DNA of 32,752 nucleotides from Oscillospiraceae bacterium. Its GTDB lineage: Bacteria > Bacillota > Clostridia > Oscillospirales > Oscillospiraceae. The notes below the pieces were generated by a model. It was not told the origin of the DNA, searched no databases, and was given only the letters and a program-made list of their open reading frames with translations. Within the stretch, counting starts at the first letter, position 1, and each line of letters starts with the position of its first letter. Positions 23,105 through 31,039 of this stretch are shown here, piece by piece. The stretch covers positions 1 through 32,752 of the forward strand of contig CADCMP010000015.1 of NCBI GenBank assembly GCA_902802565.1, given 5' to 3'. The position numbers and the translations under genes are program-made.

Positions 23105-23323
23105 ATGGGACGCAATATACCGATCAAAGTCGCCAGAGCTGAGCTGGATATGACACAGACGGAACTGGCAAAGGCGGTCGGAGTATCCAGGCAGACCATA
23201 AATTCCATCGAACAGGGAACCTGTAACCCCACGATAAAGCTGTGCCGTTCAATCTGCAGCGTTCTTGGGAAAAGTTTGGATGAGCTGTTTGGCGAAGAGC
23301 CGGAGCAGTCCATGACAGGATAA
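23105..23323 (+). CDS. Small XRE-type helix-turn-helix regulator
   Basis: The 72-aa protein is a single HTH_3 domain: IKVARAELDMTQTELAKAVGVSRQTINSIEQGTCNPT (region residues 6-42; recognition helix SRQTINSIEQG). This is the compact type often called YgzD/immR-like in Firmicutes. I chose the ATG at 23105, 8-10 bases after AAGGTGA. An in-frame ATG at 23084 is possible but overlaps a likely -10. Such stand-alone HTH proteins usually repress themselves and a neighbour. Here the neighbours are the YdcF-like gene (divergent) and the unknown gene downstream. Confidence 0.85.
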   Translation: MGRNIPIKVARAELDMTQTELAKAVGVSRQTINSIEQGTCNPTIKLCRSICSVLGKSLDELFGEEPEQSMTG

Positions 23324-23393
23324 GGAACCTTCCGGTGGGACGATCTGGTGTGCTGCCGGGACCGCCGGAATGAAAATAATTCTTCATACGATA

Positions 23394-23422
23394 TAGAAAA
23401 AATAGATGCCGCCATGTATAAT
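23394..23422 (+). promoter_or_regulatory. Promoter of the 209-aa unknown gene
   Basis: TAGAAA (23394-23399) and a perfect TATAAT (23417-23422) are 17 nt apart. This argues against the upstream ATG at 23406 as the start of the gene that follows. Confidence 0.6.
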
Positions 23423-23480
23423 AAAAGAACTATACATGGCAGCCGAATGGGATCGGATCAGCCGGTCGACGGAGGAAGCC

Positions 23481-24110
23481 ATGAATTTAAAAACGATTGA
23501 TGTAAAATACTACCCGCCTCACAGCCAGCTATTCAGCTATGAAGCATTTCATCATATGAAACAGTTCTATGAAGAGGATCTGTGGAGCTCGGACGGAAAT
23601 GCCGGATACGGAGATCTGATGGATATTACCATGGATGATTTCTGTGGAACGGCGATAATAACGGCAGAGATCTCCATGCTGGAGTTTGATGAGCAGATTG
23701 AGACACTGGGAGAGATGATGACGACGGTGCTGCCGCACGGCAGTGATTCCGCAATGTTTCTCATTGGTCTTCCCAAATTTGTATGGCTGGACGAGGAGGC
23801 ATTCCCGTTTATTTCTCATGTCGCAGTCGGCGAGAAAGTTACGGGCTTCTTCGAACGTCGGCAGGAACAGGAACGAGAAGACACCGTCAGGATCGTCTGC
23901 ATCGCAACGTTGAAAGAGGAAGAACTGGCGGAATCCATGGAGCCTTTAAACAGCATCCCCCGTATTCTTCCGATGGAACGGGACCTGAACCGCCCTCCGA
24001 TGGAAAGCTGGAGTGCGTCCCCCCATGCGCATATCACAGAATTTGAAGGATCCTGGGCAGAACGTCGTATGGATAGAAACAGAAGAGGTTCATGGCGTAT
24101 TCGGTCATGA
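23481..24110 (+). CDS. Conserved-looking hypothetical protein, soluble
   Basis: I do not recognise this 209-aa protein. It is acidic in its first two-thirds, with Met/Phe-rich hydrophobic stretches (MTTVLPHGSDSAMFLIGLPKF) but no clear membrane segment or signal peptide. The end is Arg-rich (ERRMDRNRRGSWRIRS). No Cys pairs suggest metal binding. The ATG at 23481 has GGAGGAAG five bases upstream. The frame is open further upstream to 23406, but that would include the promoter. It lies 27 bases before the nucleotidyltransferase gene and is probably co-transcribed with it. Confidence 0.65.
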   Translation: MNLKTIDVKYYPPHSQLFSYEAFHHMKQFYEEDLWSSDGNAGYGDLMDITMDDFCGTAIITAEISMLEFDEQIETLGEMMTTVLPHGSDSAMFLIGLPKFVWLDEEAFPFISHVAVGEKVTGFFERRQEQEREDTVRIVCIATLKEEELAESMEPLNSIPRILPMERDLNRPPMESWSASPHAHITEFEGSWAERRMDRNRRGSWRIRS

Positions 24111-24137
24111 CTATAAGCAAAAACACAAAAGAAAGGG

Positions 24138-25067
24138 TTGAGTGATACGCAGCATACTACGTTAGTGATCATGGCAGCAGGAATCGGATCCCGATTTGGA
24201 CTCGGAATCAAACAGCTGCAGACGATCAGTCCCAACGGACACATTATTATCGACTATACGATCCACGATGCCATTGAAGCGGGATTTAATCGAATCATTG
24301 TGATTATTCGCAAAGACATCAAAGATGAGTTTATGGAAGTTATCGGTAATCGGATTGAGGAAGTCTGCGCCAAACACGGCGTGGAACTATTATATGCATA
24401 TCAGGAACTGCAAAATCTTCCGGAGGGCTATTCCTGTCCGGAGGACCGGAAAAAACCGTGGGGTACCGGACATGCAGTGCTTGCCTGTGACGGTATGATC
24501 CAGGAACCGTTTGCCGTGCTGAATGCGGATGATTATTATGGAAAATCTGCGTTCCGTCTGATATACGATTTCCTTCAGGACTATGATCCCCAAAAGCCGG
24601 ATGCATTTGCCATGGCCGGGTTTGTGCTGAAGAATACGCTCAGTGACAATGGAGAGGTAACCCGTGGTATCTGTCAGGCGGATGAAAACGGCTATCTGAC
24701 GGATGTCGTGGAGACCCGGCACATCGTCAAGACCGAGAACGGTGCGGAAGCGGAAGGTGTTCAGCTGGATATGGATTCACTGGCATCCATGAATTTCTGG
24801 GGTCTGACACCGGAATACATGGATATGCTGAAAGATGGTTTCGTTGAGTTCTTGAAGCAGAACGAAGATATGACAAAAGGAGAATTCCTGATTCCGGAAC
24901 ACATTGGCGAACTGGTACGGAACGGGGAAGTATCCGTCAGAGTCCTTCGGACAGAAGACCGCTGGTTTGGAATGACCTATAAGGAGGACGTAGAGACCGT
25001 GAGGGAAGAGTTCCAGAAACTGTTTGATCAGGGCGTCTACACCGAAGATCTGTTTTCAGACCTTTAA
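24138..25067 (+). CDS. NTP_transferase-fold sugar-phosphate nucleotidyltransferase
   Basis: The 309-aa enzyme opens with the nucleotide-binding signature MAAGIGSRFGLGIKQ (about residues 12-26). It continues with LNADDYYG (metal and sugar-nucleotide site, about 128-135) and GEVTRGICQADENGYLTDVVE, as in UTP-glucose-1-phosphate and related transferases. It should join an NTP to a sugar phosphate or polyol phosphate in the cytoplasm; the substrate is not evident. The best start in frame is a TTG at 24138 directly abutting AAAGGG, with almost no spacer, so the true start is uncertain. The phosphatase gene follows after a hairpin. Confidence 0.85.
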   Translation: MSDTQHTTLVIMAAGIGSRFGLGIKQLQTISPNGHIIIDYTIHDAIEAGFNRIIVIIRKDIKDEFMEVIGNRIEEVCAKHGVELLYAYQELQNLPEGYSCPEDRKKPWGTGHAVLACDGMIQEPFAVLNADDYYGKSAFRLIYDFLQDYDPQKPDAFAMAGFVLKNTLSDNGEVTRGICQADENGYLTDVVETRHIVKTENGAEAEGVQLDMDSLASMNFWGLTPEYMDMLKDGFVEFLKQNEDMTKGEFLIPEHIGELVRNGEVSVRVLRTEDRWFGMTYKEDVETVREEFQKLFDQGVYTEDLFSDL

Positions 25068-25077
25068 AAAGAATGAT

Positions 25078-25105
25078 ACGAGCGGGGGAGGACCCCGCTC
25101 GTTTT
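25078..25105 (+). terminator. Short hairpin between nucleotidyltransferase and phosphatase genes
   Basis: A 10-bp GC-rich stem (25078-25087 with 25093-25102), with a 5-nt loop, is followed by only four T residues (25102-25105). It may be a partial terminator that lowers downstream expression. It ends 13 bases before the phosphatase start. Confidence 0.6.
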
Positions 25106-25118
25106 GATGGGGGAACAC

Positions 25119-25742
25119 ATGGAAGTATATTTACTGAGACATGGACAGACCGTTATGAATGAGCAGCACACCCTGCAGGGACAGTCAAATTCTGATCTGA
25201 ACGATGTTGGTATTCGGCAGGCACAGCAGGTCCGGCGGAAAATTGAGGAGAGCGGGTTGGAGTTTCAGCGTATCTACTGCAGTCCGCTTCATCGGACGGT
25301 TCAGACATGCAGGATCGCCACAGGAAAGGATGAGGCGGAATTCATTCTGGATGATCGTCTGAAGGAAGTCGCACTGGGTGATCTGGAGGGGGTCCGATTT
25401 GATTCTTTGGATCCGGCTCTTTCAGAGAAGTTTATGAGATGTCCGTTTGACTTTGTTCCTCTTGGAAACGGTGAGACCATGCAGCAGGTCGTTGATCGTG
25501 CCGGAGCATTTATGGAGGAACTGAAACAGAGCGAAAACAATGATACCGTGCTGGTGGTTTCCCATGGCGGAACACTCCACGCAATACTGTATTATCTTCT
25601 GGATAAACCTCAGGAAGCTTTCTGGCTGCCATGGATCGACAACTGTGCACTGATCCATCTGCAGATCAACAGCGGAAAGTGGATGGTGGAAGAACAGTAC
25701 CGAAGTGTGGAAATCCCGGAATTTATCAGTAAGATCATATGA
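25119..25742 (+). CDS. Histidine phosphatase (phosphoglycerate mutase-like)
   Basis: The 207-aa protein has the RHG motif at residues 7-9 (LLRHGQT), the second Arg/His region (CSPLHRTVQTC), a conserved Glu (EVALGDLEG) and the late catalytic His (VVSHGGTLHAI). These are the features of the histidine phosphatase superfamily, cofactor-independent of ATP and acting through a phospho-His. The substrate may be a sugar phosphate, nucleotide or cobalamin intermediate (CobC-like); the sequence does not decide. I chose the ATG at 25119 behind GGGGGAA over starts at 25104/25107, which overlap the hairpin's T-run. Confidence 0.88.
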   Translation: MEVYLLRHGQTVMNEQHTLQGQSNSDLNDVGIRQAQQVRRKIEESGLEFQRIYCSPLHRTVQTCRIATGKDEAEFILDDRLKEVALGDLEGVRFDSLDPALSEKFMRCPFDFVPLGNGETMQQVVDRAGAFMEELKQSENNDTVLVVSHGGTLHAILYYLLDKPQEAFWLPWIDNCALIHLQINSGKWMVEEQYRSVEIPEFISKII

Positions 25743-25744
25743 AA

Positions 25745-25787
25745 AAACGGTTTTGTCCGGCTATATTCAAGCCGGACAAAACCGTTT
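25745..25787. terminator. Bidirectional intrinsic terminator
   Basis: A perfect 17-bp stem (25745-25761 with 25771-25787) with a 9-nt loop is flanked by A- and T-rich bases. It serves the phosphatase gene and, on the other strand, the methyltransferase gene. Confidence 0.9.
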
Positions 25788-25804
25788 CTGTTTGATGTGT
25801 ATCA

Positions 25805-26551
25805 TCAGCGATAGTTTACATTCCAGTGAAGATGTGCGACGTGTGCCGATACCGAATCAGAGACTGTTCCGTCTGATGCCATGGATTCCGCGATTTTCAG
25901 AGCCTGTTCTTCCAGACCTTCCGGAATCTCCTTTCCGGCAAAATAGACCGAGAGGAAACGATTCGAGGCCTCCTGAGGGGTCCGTTTGGTTTCCCATACG
26001 AGATCATTAAAATGGACATCCGCCCGATGACCGGCGATAACGGAGTTGGAATTGAACTGAATATAGTCCTGTTTCAGTTTGGGGAATACCGGTTTTACAG
26101 GAAGATCCAGAGCTTTGGCCATCCGGTCAATCATGGGTTCCTTATACATGAGTAGACGGTTGACTATGCACCATTCCGCAGCGGTGTGATTCATTTTGCG
26201 AAGCTCGTCGACGCTTTGTACCGCAGTGTTGAAATTGCAGACTACGACATGATATTTCTCCGCCAGCCGGGAATCGGATTCCTCTATGTCTGCCCAGTCA
26301 GCCTGTATTACAGGAAGAGAAGACGGGAGAGATTTCAGCTGTGCCTCATCACAGTCCAACACAGTAGGAGCATATCCTCTGGAGGATGCGGTTTCCGCAA
26401 ACACACCGTCCCCTCCGCCAATCTCAAGAATAGTGGCACCGGATTCAAGGGGGAATAGTTCCTCCATGGTATCCAAAAGGATCTCATTAATCTCCACGTT
26501 CCGGTGAAGTTTTCCATTTTCTTCTGGCTTCCAGTTAATGTTGAATTCCAT
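25805..26551 (-). CDS. SAM-dependent methyltransferase
   Basis: The 248-aa protein has a class I methyltransferase motif I, ILEIGGGDGVFAETA (residues 41-55), an acidic motif II region (PTVLDCDEAQL) and a motif IV-like VVVCNFN. The overall layout is that of small-molecule methyltransferases found as orphan genes in anaerobes. I cannot name the substrate. I chose the ATG at 26551 because GGGAGGGC lies 6-8 bases upstream. The frame remains open for 50 codons further but that part is not protein-like. The 277 bp between this gene and the divergent ACP-like gene hold that gene's promoter and no other gene. Confidence 0.85.
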   Translation of the reverse strand: MEFNINWKPEENGKLHRNVEINEILLDTMEELFPLESGATILEIGGGDGVFAETASSRGYAPTVLDCDEAQLKSLPSSLPVIQADWADIEESDSRLAEKYHVVVCNFNTAVQSVDELRKMNHTAAEWCIVNRLLMYKEPMIDRMAKALDLPVKPVFPKLKQDYIQFNSNSVIAGHRADVHFNDLVWETKRTPQEASNRFLSVYFAGKEIPEGLEEQALKIAESMASDGTVSDSVSAHVAHLHWNVNYR

Positions 26552-26735
26552 ATTGCGCCCTCCCGCGTTTGATTTCCAATATACTAACATGGTTGAGAGA
26601 ATGATGCGGTAGCACAAGCAACACATCGGGAAAAGCACACCGTTGGAAACGTGAAAAAGATTTGTGAATATTAGGGAAAAATCTGGAAGAAAAAAGTGCA
26701 AAAAAGAGATATTTCCGGTTCCTTAGTGGGAACAG

Positions 26736-26764
26736 TTGCCAAGCGGTAGCCAGTATTTTATAAT
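26736..26764 (+). promoter_or_regulatory. Strong sigma-A promoter for the ACP-like gene
   Basis: TTGCCA (26736-26741) and a perfect TATAAT (26759-26764) are separated by 17 nt, 64 bases before the ATG. Confidence 0.8.
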
Positions 26765-26828
26765 CAACCAAGAACCGATACAGAGAGCTCTCTGTTTGCC
26801 ACGGAAAACCATGATAGTGAGGAACAGT

Positions 26829-27068
26829 ATGGAGAGACAGGAAATATTGAACGGATTAAATGAATCGTTGGGAGAACTGTTTGAAGACGATTCTATTCTG
26901 GTGGAGGAGGATTCCTCCTTTCAGAATATTTTGAAGTGGTCAAATCTGACCACAGACGGCCTCGCAGAGGCCATCGAGGATCAGTTTGATGTTGTGATCG
27001 ATACGGATACACTGGATGAGATGGATCGGATTTCAGAACTGCTGGATCTGTTGGAACAGGAATTATAA
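26829..27068 (+). CDS. Acyl-carrier-protein-like small acidic protein without the phosphopantetheine serine
   Basis: The 79-aa, strongly acidic protein has the size and helix pattern of an ACP. The segment GLAEAIEDQFDVVIDTD (44-60) corresponds to the helix II-loop-helix III part (xLxxxxEExFxIxI) of ACPs. At the place of the DSL motif it reads SNL (38-40), so the modified Ser is replaced by Asn39. A Ser38 lies one residue earlier and two Thr follow. It may carry no phosphopantetheine, or the alignment may be shifted by one residue. The ATG at 26829 follows GAGGAACAGT. It is a single gene with its own promoter and terminator. Confidence 0.6.
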   Translation: MERQEILNGLNESLGELFEDDSILVEEDSSFQNILKWSNLTTDGLAEAIEDQFDVVIDTDTLDEMDRISELLDLLEQEL

Positions 27069-27088
27069 CTGCTGATTGAATAATAAAG

Positions 27089-27127
27089 GGCGCACTGTCA
27101 GATTAAGAAGACAGTGCGCCTGTTTTT
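27089..27127. terminator. Bidirectional intrinsic terminator
   Basis: An 11-bp GC-rich stem (27089-27099 with 27110-27120) with a 10-nt loop is followed by TGTTTTTT. It separates the ACP-like gene from the convergent small membrane protein gene. Confidence 0.88.
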
Positions 27128-27133
27128 TGTATC

Positions 27134-27568
27134 TCAATCGGAAAACTGAAATAATTCGGGACGCCGTGCATACAGTTTCAAAAGTGCGACCGCAATCCCG
27201 TAGGTGCCATGAACGGCAGCCAGTGCGATCCAACCCGAAATGCCTGCCGACCTTTTTGTTTTTCTGGTCAAGTACAAAGAGGACAATCCGGAGGCGGCCA
27301 GCACCTTATTGGCATTGTGGGCCGACATCATCGCTGCAACGGCGATCCCGCCTTCTGCAGCCATAGTAATCATGCTTCCCAACACTATGTTCCGGATGAC
27401 CCGTTCCGAACTTCGCTTTCCATACCGGTGTGAGGTACCGTATTCCGAATAGTCATCATAATAGGAATGCTGTTCCTCCGATTCCAGAGATCGGGAGGAA
27501 TGCCTGGAGAAAACAGAAGAATAGTCTTCAGAGGGTACCAAACTATGTTCCAAAGCCAATGAATTCAC
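27134..27568 (-). CDS. Small two-helix membrane protein, partner gene of the transposase-like ORF
   Basis: I do not recognise this 144-aa protein. It has a Ser/Glu/Tyr-rich soluble N-terminus (1-55), two membrane helices (about 60-82 and 110-131) separated by a short basic loop (YLTRKTKRS), and a short C-terminal tail. The start is a GTG at 27568 with a weak AAGG just upstream, five bases after the stop of the transposase-like gene, so the two are surely co-transcribed. The function is unknown. The operon ends at the bidirectional terminator at 27089-27127. Confidence 0.7.
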   Translation of the reverse strand: MNSLALEHSLVPSEDYSSVFSRHSSRSLESEEQHSYYDDYSEYGTSHRYGKRSSERVIRNIVLGSMITMAAEGGIAVAAMMSAHNANKVLAASGLSSLYLTRKTKRSAGISGWIALAAVHGTYGIAVALLKLYARRPELFQFSD

Positions 27569-27573
27569 CGCCT

Positions 27574-28770
27574 TTACATTTGTAAAAACAGATCCAGAGG
27601 GGTGTCTTCCAAATATTGAACGGACAGAAGACCTGGATCAGTACGATAACCGGTCTTGAGAGGCAACCCTTCTGTGCGATACTGGCTGGCATCCGAACGA
27701 AGCAGCATCATTTCCGAATCCAGATAAGAGATTCCTTTCTGATCCATAATCCGAAGGATTTCTGCAATATCCCCGCCGCTGAGCCAGCTTCCTGGAAAAC
27801 GGGGTACTTCCGCCAGTGCGGAAACATCTGCCCGAAGGAGTTGATCCAGCAGTTGGCGGAGCAGGTTGCGGGACCTCGTAGTCAGAGATTCATCCAGAAG
27901 CATTTTATCTTCCCAGCGGTTCATTTCGCTTCGAAGCATCTCGGAGCCGGAATAAAACATACGCTGGAAGAGCTGTTTAGCCTGACGGACACGGGCATCT
28001 CGGGAAGGATCATCCGCTTCGCCGGAATACTGTTCGAAAAGATGAGAGACAGAGTCCTTGGAATACGTGAAAACAGCATTTGGAAAGACATTCCGCATCA
28101 GCGGCAGAATCGGATCATTGAGCTCGGTCATTATGAATCGGACAGCGGTCGGTTCCGGCATTTTTTCCATAAAAGCGTTCAAAGTATCCTCGGAGGAGTC
28201 CGGGAGAAGTGTCAGCAGAAATGGATCTTTTCCGGTTTCATCCTCTGAACCGGTGACGATATAGAGTTTCCGATTTCGGAAGTTGACAGGGGTCAGACGA
28301 ATACCCTCTGCCTGTGCCCAGTATGCGATATCCGAAAAACGCTCCCGGTAGGTTCCGGTCAGGCATTCCAGACCGGACTGGATATAATGCTTCAGGAGCG
28401 GAACGATATCCGAACGATTGGTGGAATAGTATTCCGCAATCACCTGCTTGGCCAGAAACTCCCGTGCCTCCGGAGTGATCGACTCGGAAGGGGGGTATTC
28501 CGGATCCCATGCGATGGCCGATGCTCCGCATTCCTCACAGACGAAACTGTTTCGCAGAAATGTCAGGCTGACCAGTTCATCCTCGCATCGGTCAATGATG
28601 CTCTGTGTCACCATCCCGCGGGAACGCACAGCATGATGGCCGCAACGATCCCATGGCTGGAGAAGCTCCGGGCAACGGCAGCGAATCTGACGCAGGTATC
28701 CGGTTTCCCTGGCAGGAATGTCGGATAAGATCTCATAATTGATGTTGTTATAGATTCTGTGGCGTCCCAC
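27574..28770 (-). CDS. ISL3-transposase-like protein with degenerate catalytic site (possibly domesticated)
   Basis: The 398-aa protein resembles ISL3-family transposases in its layout. An N-terminal zinc-ribbon-like part has Cys at 31/33/43 and CEECG at 78-82 after SLTFLRNSFV. A helical linker follows (SITPEAREFLAKQVI...), then an RNase H-like region with NRKLYIVTG (166-174), MTELNDPILPLMRNVFPNAVF (about 214-234; key residues FPNA at 229-232) and a helical C-terminus. FPNAxxxxDxFH is a hallmark of ISL3, but here the DxFH part reads YSKDSV, and the first two acidic positions (usually IDE and MD) read GIRLT and IMTE. It is therefore probably not a working transposase. GTG start behind GGGGTGAT. 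No terminal inverted repeats are seen nearby. Confidence 0.5.
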   Translation of the reverse strand: MGRHRIYNNINYEILSDIPARETGYLRQIRCRCPELLQPWDRCGHHAVRSRGMVTQSIIDRCEDELVSLTFLRNSFVCEECGASAIAWDPEYPPSESITPEAREFLAKQVIAEYYSTNRSDIVPLLKHYIQSGLECLTGTYRERFSDIAYWAQAEGIRLTPVNFRNRKLYIVTGSEDETGKDPFLLTLLPDSSEDTLNAFMEKMPEPTAVRFIMTELNDPILPLMRNVFPNAVFTYSKDSVSHLFEQYSGEADDPSRDARVRQAKQLFQRMFYSGSEMLRSEMNRWEDKMLLDESLTTRSRNLLRQLLDQLLRADVSALAEVPRFPGSWLSGGDIAEILRIMDQKGISYLDSEMMLLRSDASQYRTEGLPLKTGYRTDPGLLSVQYLEDTPLDLFLQM

Positions 28771-28781
28771 ATCATCACCCC

Positions 28782-28798
28782 ATAGTTATGTTAACTAT
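28782..28798. promoter_or_regulatory. 17-bp palindrome at the start of the transposase-like operon
   Basis: ATAGTTA (28782-28788) and TAACTAT (28792-28798) are perfect 7-bp arms around TGT. It lies 12 bases upstream of the GTG of the transposase-like gene, in the divergent gap before the MMPL gene. A minus-strand TATAAT lies just upstream at about 28803-28808. It is a candidate operator. Confidence 0.5.
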
Positions 28799-28927
28799 AT
28801 TATTATATCTCAAAAAGACAGCCTGCGTAAATACCCCTTTTTATAACCGCCTTATAATGGAAAATAGCTTGAATGTCCTGAAAAGAATGGTTACACTGAT
28901 AAGGAATTATAAACAGAGGATGCTGAA

Positions 28928-31039
28928 GTGAGAAAGATTGCTTTATGGGAAACCCGGCATCCGCGTCTGGTCCTTTTGATCGCACTTCTTTTGCTGATCC
29001 CGGCGGCCATCGGGTTTCTGTGTACAAAAGTGAATTATGACCTGTTTACCTATCTTCCGGACGAACTGGAATCCGTGCAGGGAGAACAGATCCTTGATGA
29101 GACATTTCACAATGCGGGAATGTCTATTGTCATTACCGATGGCATGACACCGAGCGAGACTAAGAAACTGAAGGAAAAGATCAGCAAGGTTCCCGGTGTC
29201 TCCCAGACGCTGTGGGTGGATAATTTTGCGGATGTGACGATTCCACCGGAGATCTTTCCGGATCTGATTCAAAGCATCTTTTACAGCGGGGACGGGGATA
29301 AGACACTGCTGCTGGTACAGTATGAAACGGCAGGGTCTTCTGATGAAACGCTGGATGCCATTGAAGAGATCAAGGGATTGCTCAACCGGCAGGCATATCT
29401 GTCTGGTCTTACGGTGATCGTGGAAGACATTCGCGAGATCACAGAACATGAAGCGTTCCTGTATATTGCCGTGGCAAGCGGACTGGCGCTGCTGATCATG
29501 GCGATCCTGATGGAATCATGGCTCCTTCCTTTGGTACTGATGCTGGCCCTGGGGATTGCGGTGCTGTACAACATGGGAACCAATTTTATGATGGGTTCCA
29601 TTTCCTTTATCACCCAGTGTGTCGCGGCAACACTCCAGCTTGGAGTTACGATGGATTACTCCATCTTCCTCATTGACCGGTATGAAGAGGAAAAACAGCA
29701 TTTCGATACCCGGGAAGAGGCCATGGCCGAAGCGGTTGCAAATTCTTTTACCGCACTGGCTGGAAGCTCACTTACGACCTTTTTCGGATTCGCGGCTCTG
29801 TGTTTTATGAAACTGGGGCTGGGGTTTGATATTGGATTCGTCATGGCGAAAGGCGTGCTTTTCGGTGTCCTTACGGTATTGTTTGTCCTTCCAGTCATCC
29901 TTCTTCTGATGGAAGACAGGATCAGGAAGTATCAGCACCGGAATCTGAAGCCAAGTTTTAATGGGATCAACGGTTTTGTAATTCGCCACCGCCGCGGACT
30001 GGTTATCTTGTTTTTCCTTTTGCTGGTTCCAACGTATATCCTTCAGAACAGAATGCCGGTCTACTACAATATGGACCGGGCACTGCCGGCACATCTCAAT
30101 TCCCTGAAGGGCCTTGAGATTCTGAAAAAGGATTTTCATATGGCCTGTACGCATTTCATCATTTTTGATGACACTCTTCCTTCCGGAGATATCCTTGCGA
30201 TGGAAGAAGAGATCGGTGAACTGGAAGGCATCAGTTCCGTCCTCTCCTATAACAGTGTCGTGGGGACCGCGATCCCGGAATCGATCCTTCCGGATCATGT
30301 GCTGGAGATCTGCAAGAAGGACGGAAAACAGTTGATGATGGTCAATTCCGATTACAGCGCAGGAACTTTGGAGATGACAGAACAGCTGAGACAGCTGGAT
30401 CGAGTGGTGAAAAAGACAGATCCCAAAGGAATCGTTACCGGAGAGGGCGCCATCACACAGGGACTGATCGACACAACGGCTGTGGACTTCAAAGTCACCG
30501 GGGCATTGTCCATAATTGCTATTTTCATCCTGGTGGCGATCTGTTTTAAATCATTGACGATTCCGATCATACTTGTCCTCTCCATAAAACTGGCGATCTG
30601 GATCAACCTGTCCATCTCCACAGCAATGGGGACCGTGCAGTCCTTCGTGGATTCCACCTGCGTAAACTGTATTCAGCTGGGAGCAACGGTGGACTATGCC
30701 ATTCTTCTGACAACTCGTTTTCAGGAGGAACGGCGTACTCTGCCCGCTGCGGAAGCGATCCGAAAGGCCGCCAATGCGGCAGAACAATCGATTTTCCAGA
30801 GCGCTGCGGTGTTCTTTATGGCCACCTTCAGCGTATATCTGGTCAGCGACATCAATATCGTCCGCGGAATGTGCTCACTGCTGGCCCGCGGAGCAATTAT
30901 CAGCGAACTTGTGATCATGTTCTTCCTCTCTCCGCTTCTGTGCACATTGGAACCACTGATTGCAAAAACAACGAAAAACTGGGTTGCCCCGGCGGATACG
31001 CCGCGGGGACAGGATCCCTGTATGGAGGAAGTCAATTGA
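28928..31039 (+). CDS. MMPL/RND-family exporter
   Basis: The 703-aa protein has the twofold RND/MMPL plan: a first helix (about 13-31), an outer domain, a block of five helices (about 177-330), then a repeat of the same pattern (helix about 355-372, outer domain, helices about 524-685). Each half carries the Asp-Tyr pair of the proton relay as in MmpL3 (GVTMDYSIFL with D243/Y244; GATVDYAILL with D589/Y590). It should export a lipid or lipid-like molecule using the proton gradient. The GTG at 28928 follows AGAGGATG. It overlaps the lipoprotein gene by four bases, so the two proteins probably act together. Confidence 0.92.
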   Translation: MRKIALWETRHPRLVLLIALLLLIPAAIGFLCTKVNYDLFTYLPDELESVQGEQILDETFHNAGMSIVITDGMTPSETKKLKEKISKVPGVSQTLWVDNFADVTIPPEIFPDLIQSIFYSGDGDKTLLLVQYETAGSSDETLDAIEEIKGLLNRQAYLSGLTVIVEDIREITEHEAFLYIAVASGLALLIMAILMESWLLPLVLMLALGIAVLYNMGTNFMMGSISFITQCVAATLQLGVTMDYSIFLIDRYEEEKQHFDTREEAMAEAVANSFTALAGSSLTTFFGFAALCFMKLGLGFDIGFVMAKGVLFGVLTVLFVLPVILLLMEDRIRKYQHRNLKPSFNGINGFVIRHRRGLVILFFLLLVPTYILQNRMPVYYNMDRALPAHLNSLKGLEILKKDFHMACTHFIIFDDTLPSGDILAMEEEIGELEGISSVLSYNSVVGTAIPESILPDHVLEICKKDGKQLMMVNSDYSAGTLEMTEQLRQLDRVVKKTDPKGIVTGEGAITQGLIDTTAVDFKVTGALSIIAIFILVAICFKSLTIPIILVLSIKLAIWINLSISTAMGTVQSFVDSTCVNCIQLGATVDYAILLTTRFQEERRTLPAAEAIRKAANAAEQSIFQSAAVFFMATFSVYLVSDINIVRGMCSLLARGAIISELVIMFFLSPLLCTLEPLIAKTTKNWVAPADTPRGQDPCMEEVN

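Noticed and set aside
26736..26828. In-frame upstream extension of the ACP-like gene (start at 26736)
   Set aside because: This part contains the -35 and -10 elements of the gene's own promoter; the ATG at 26829 has a proper ribosome site.
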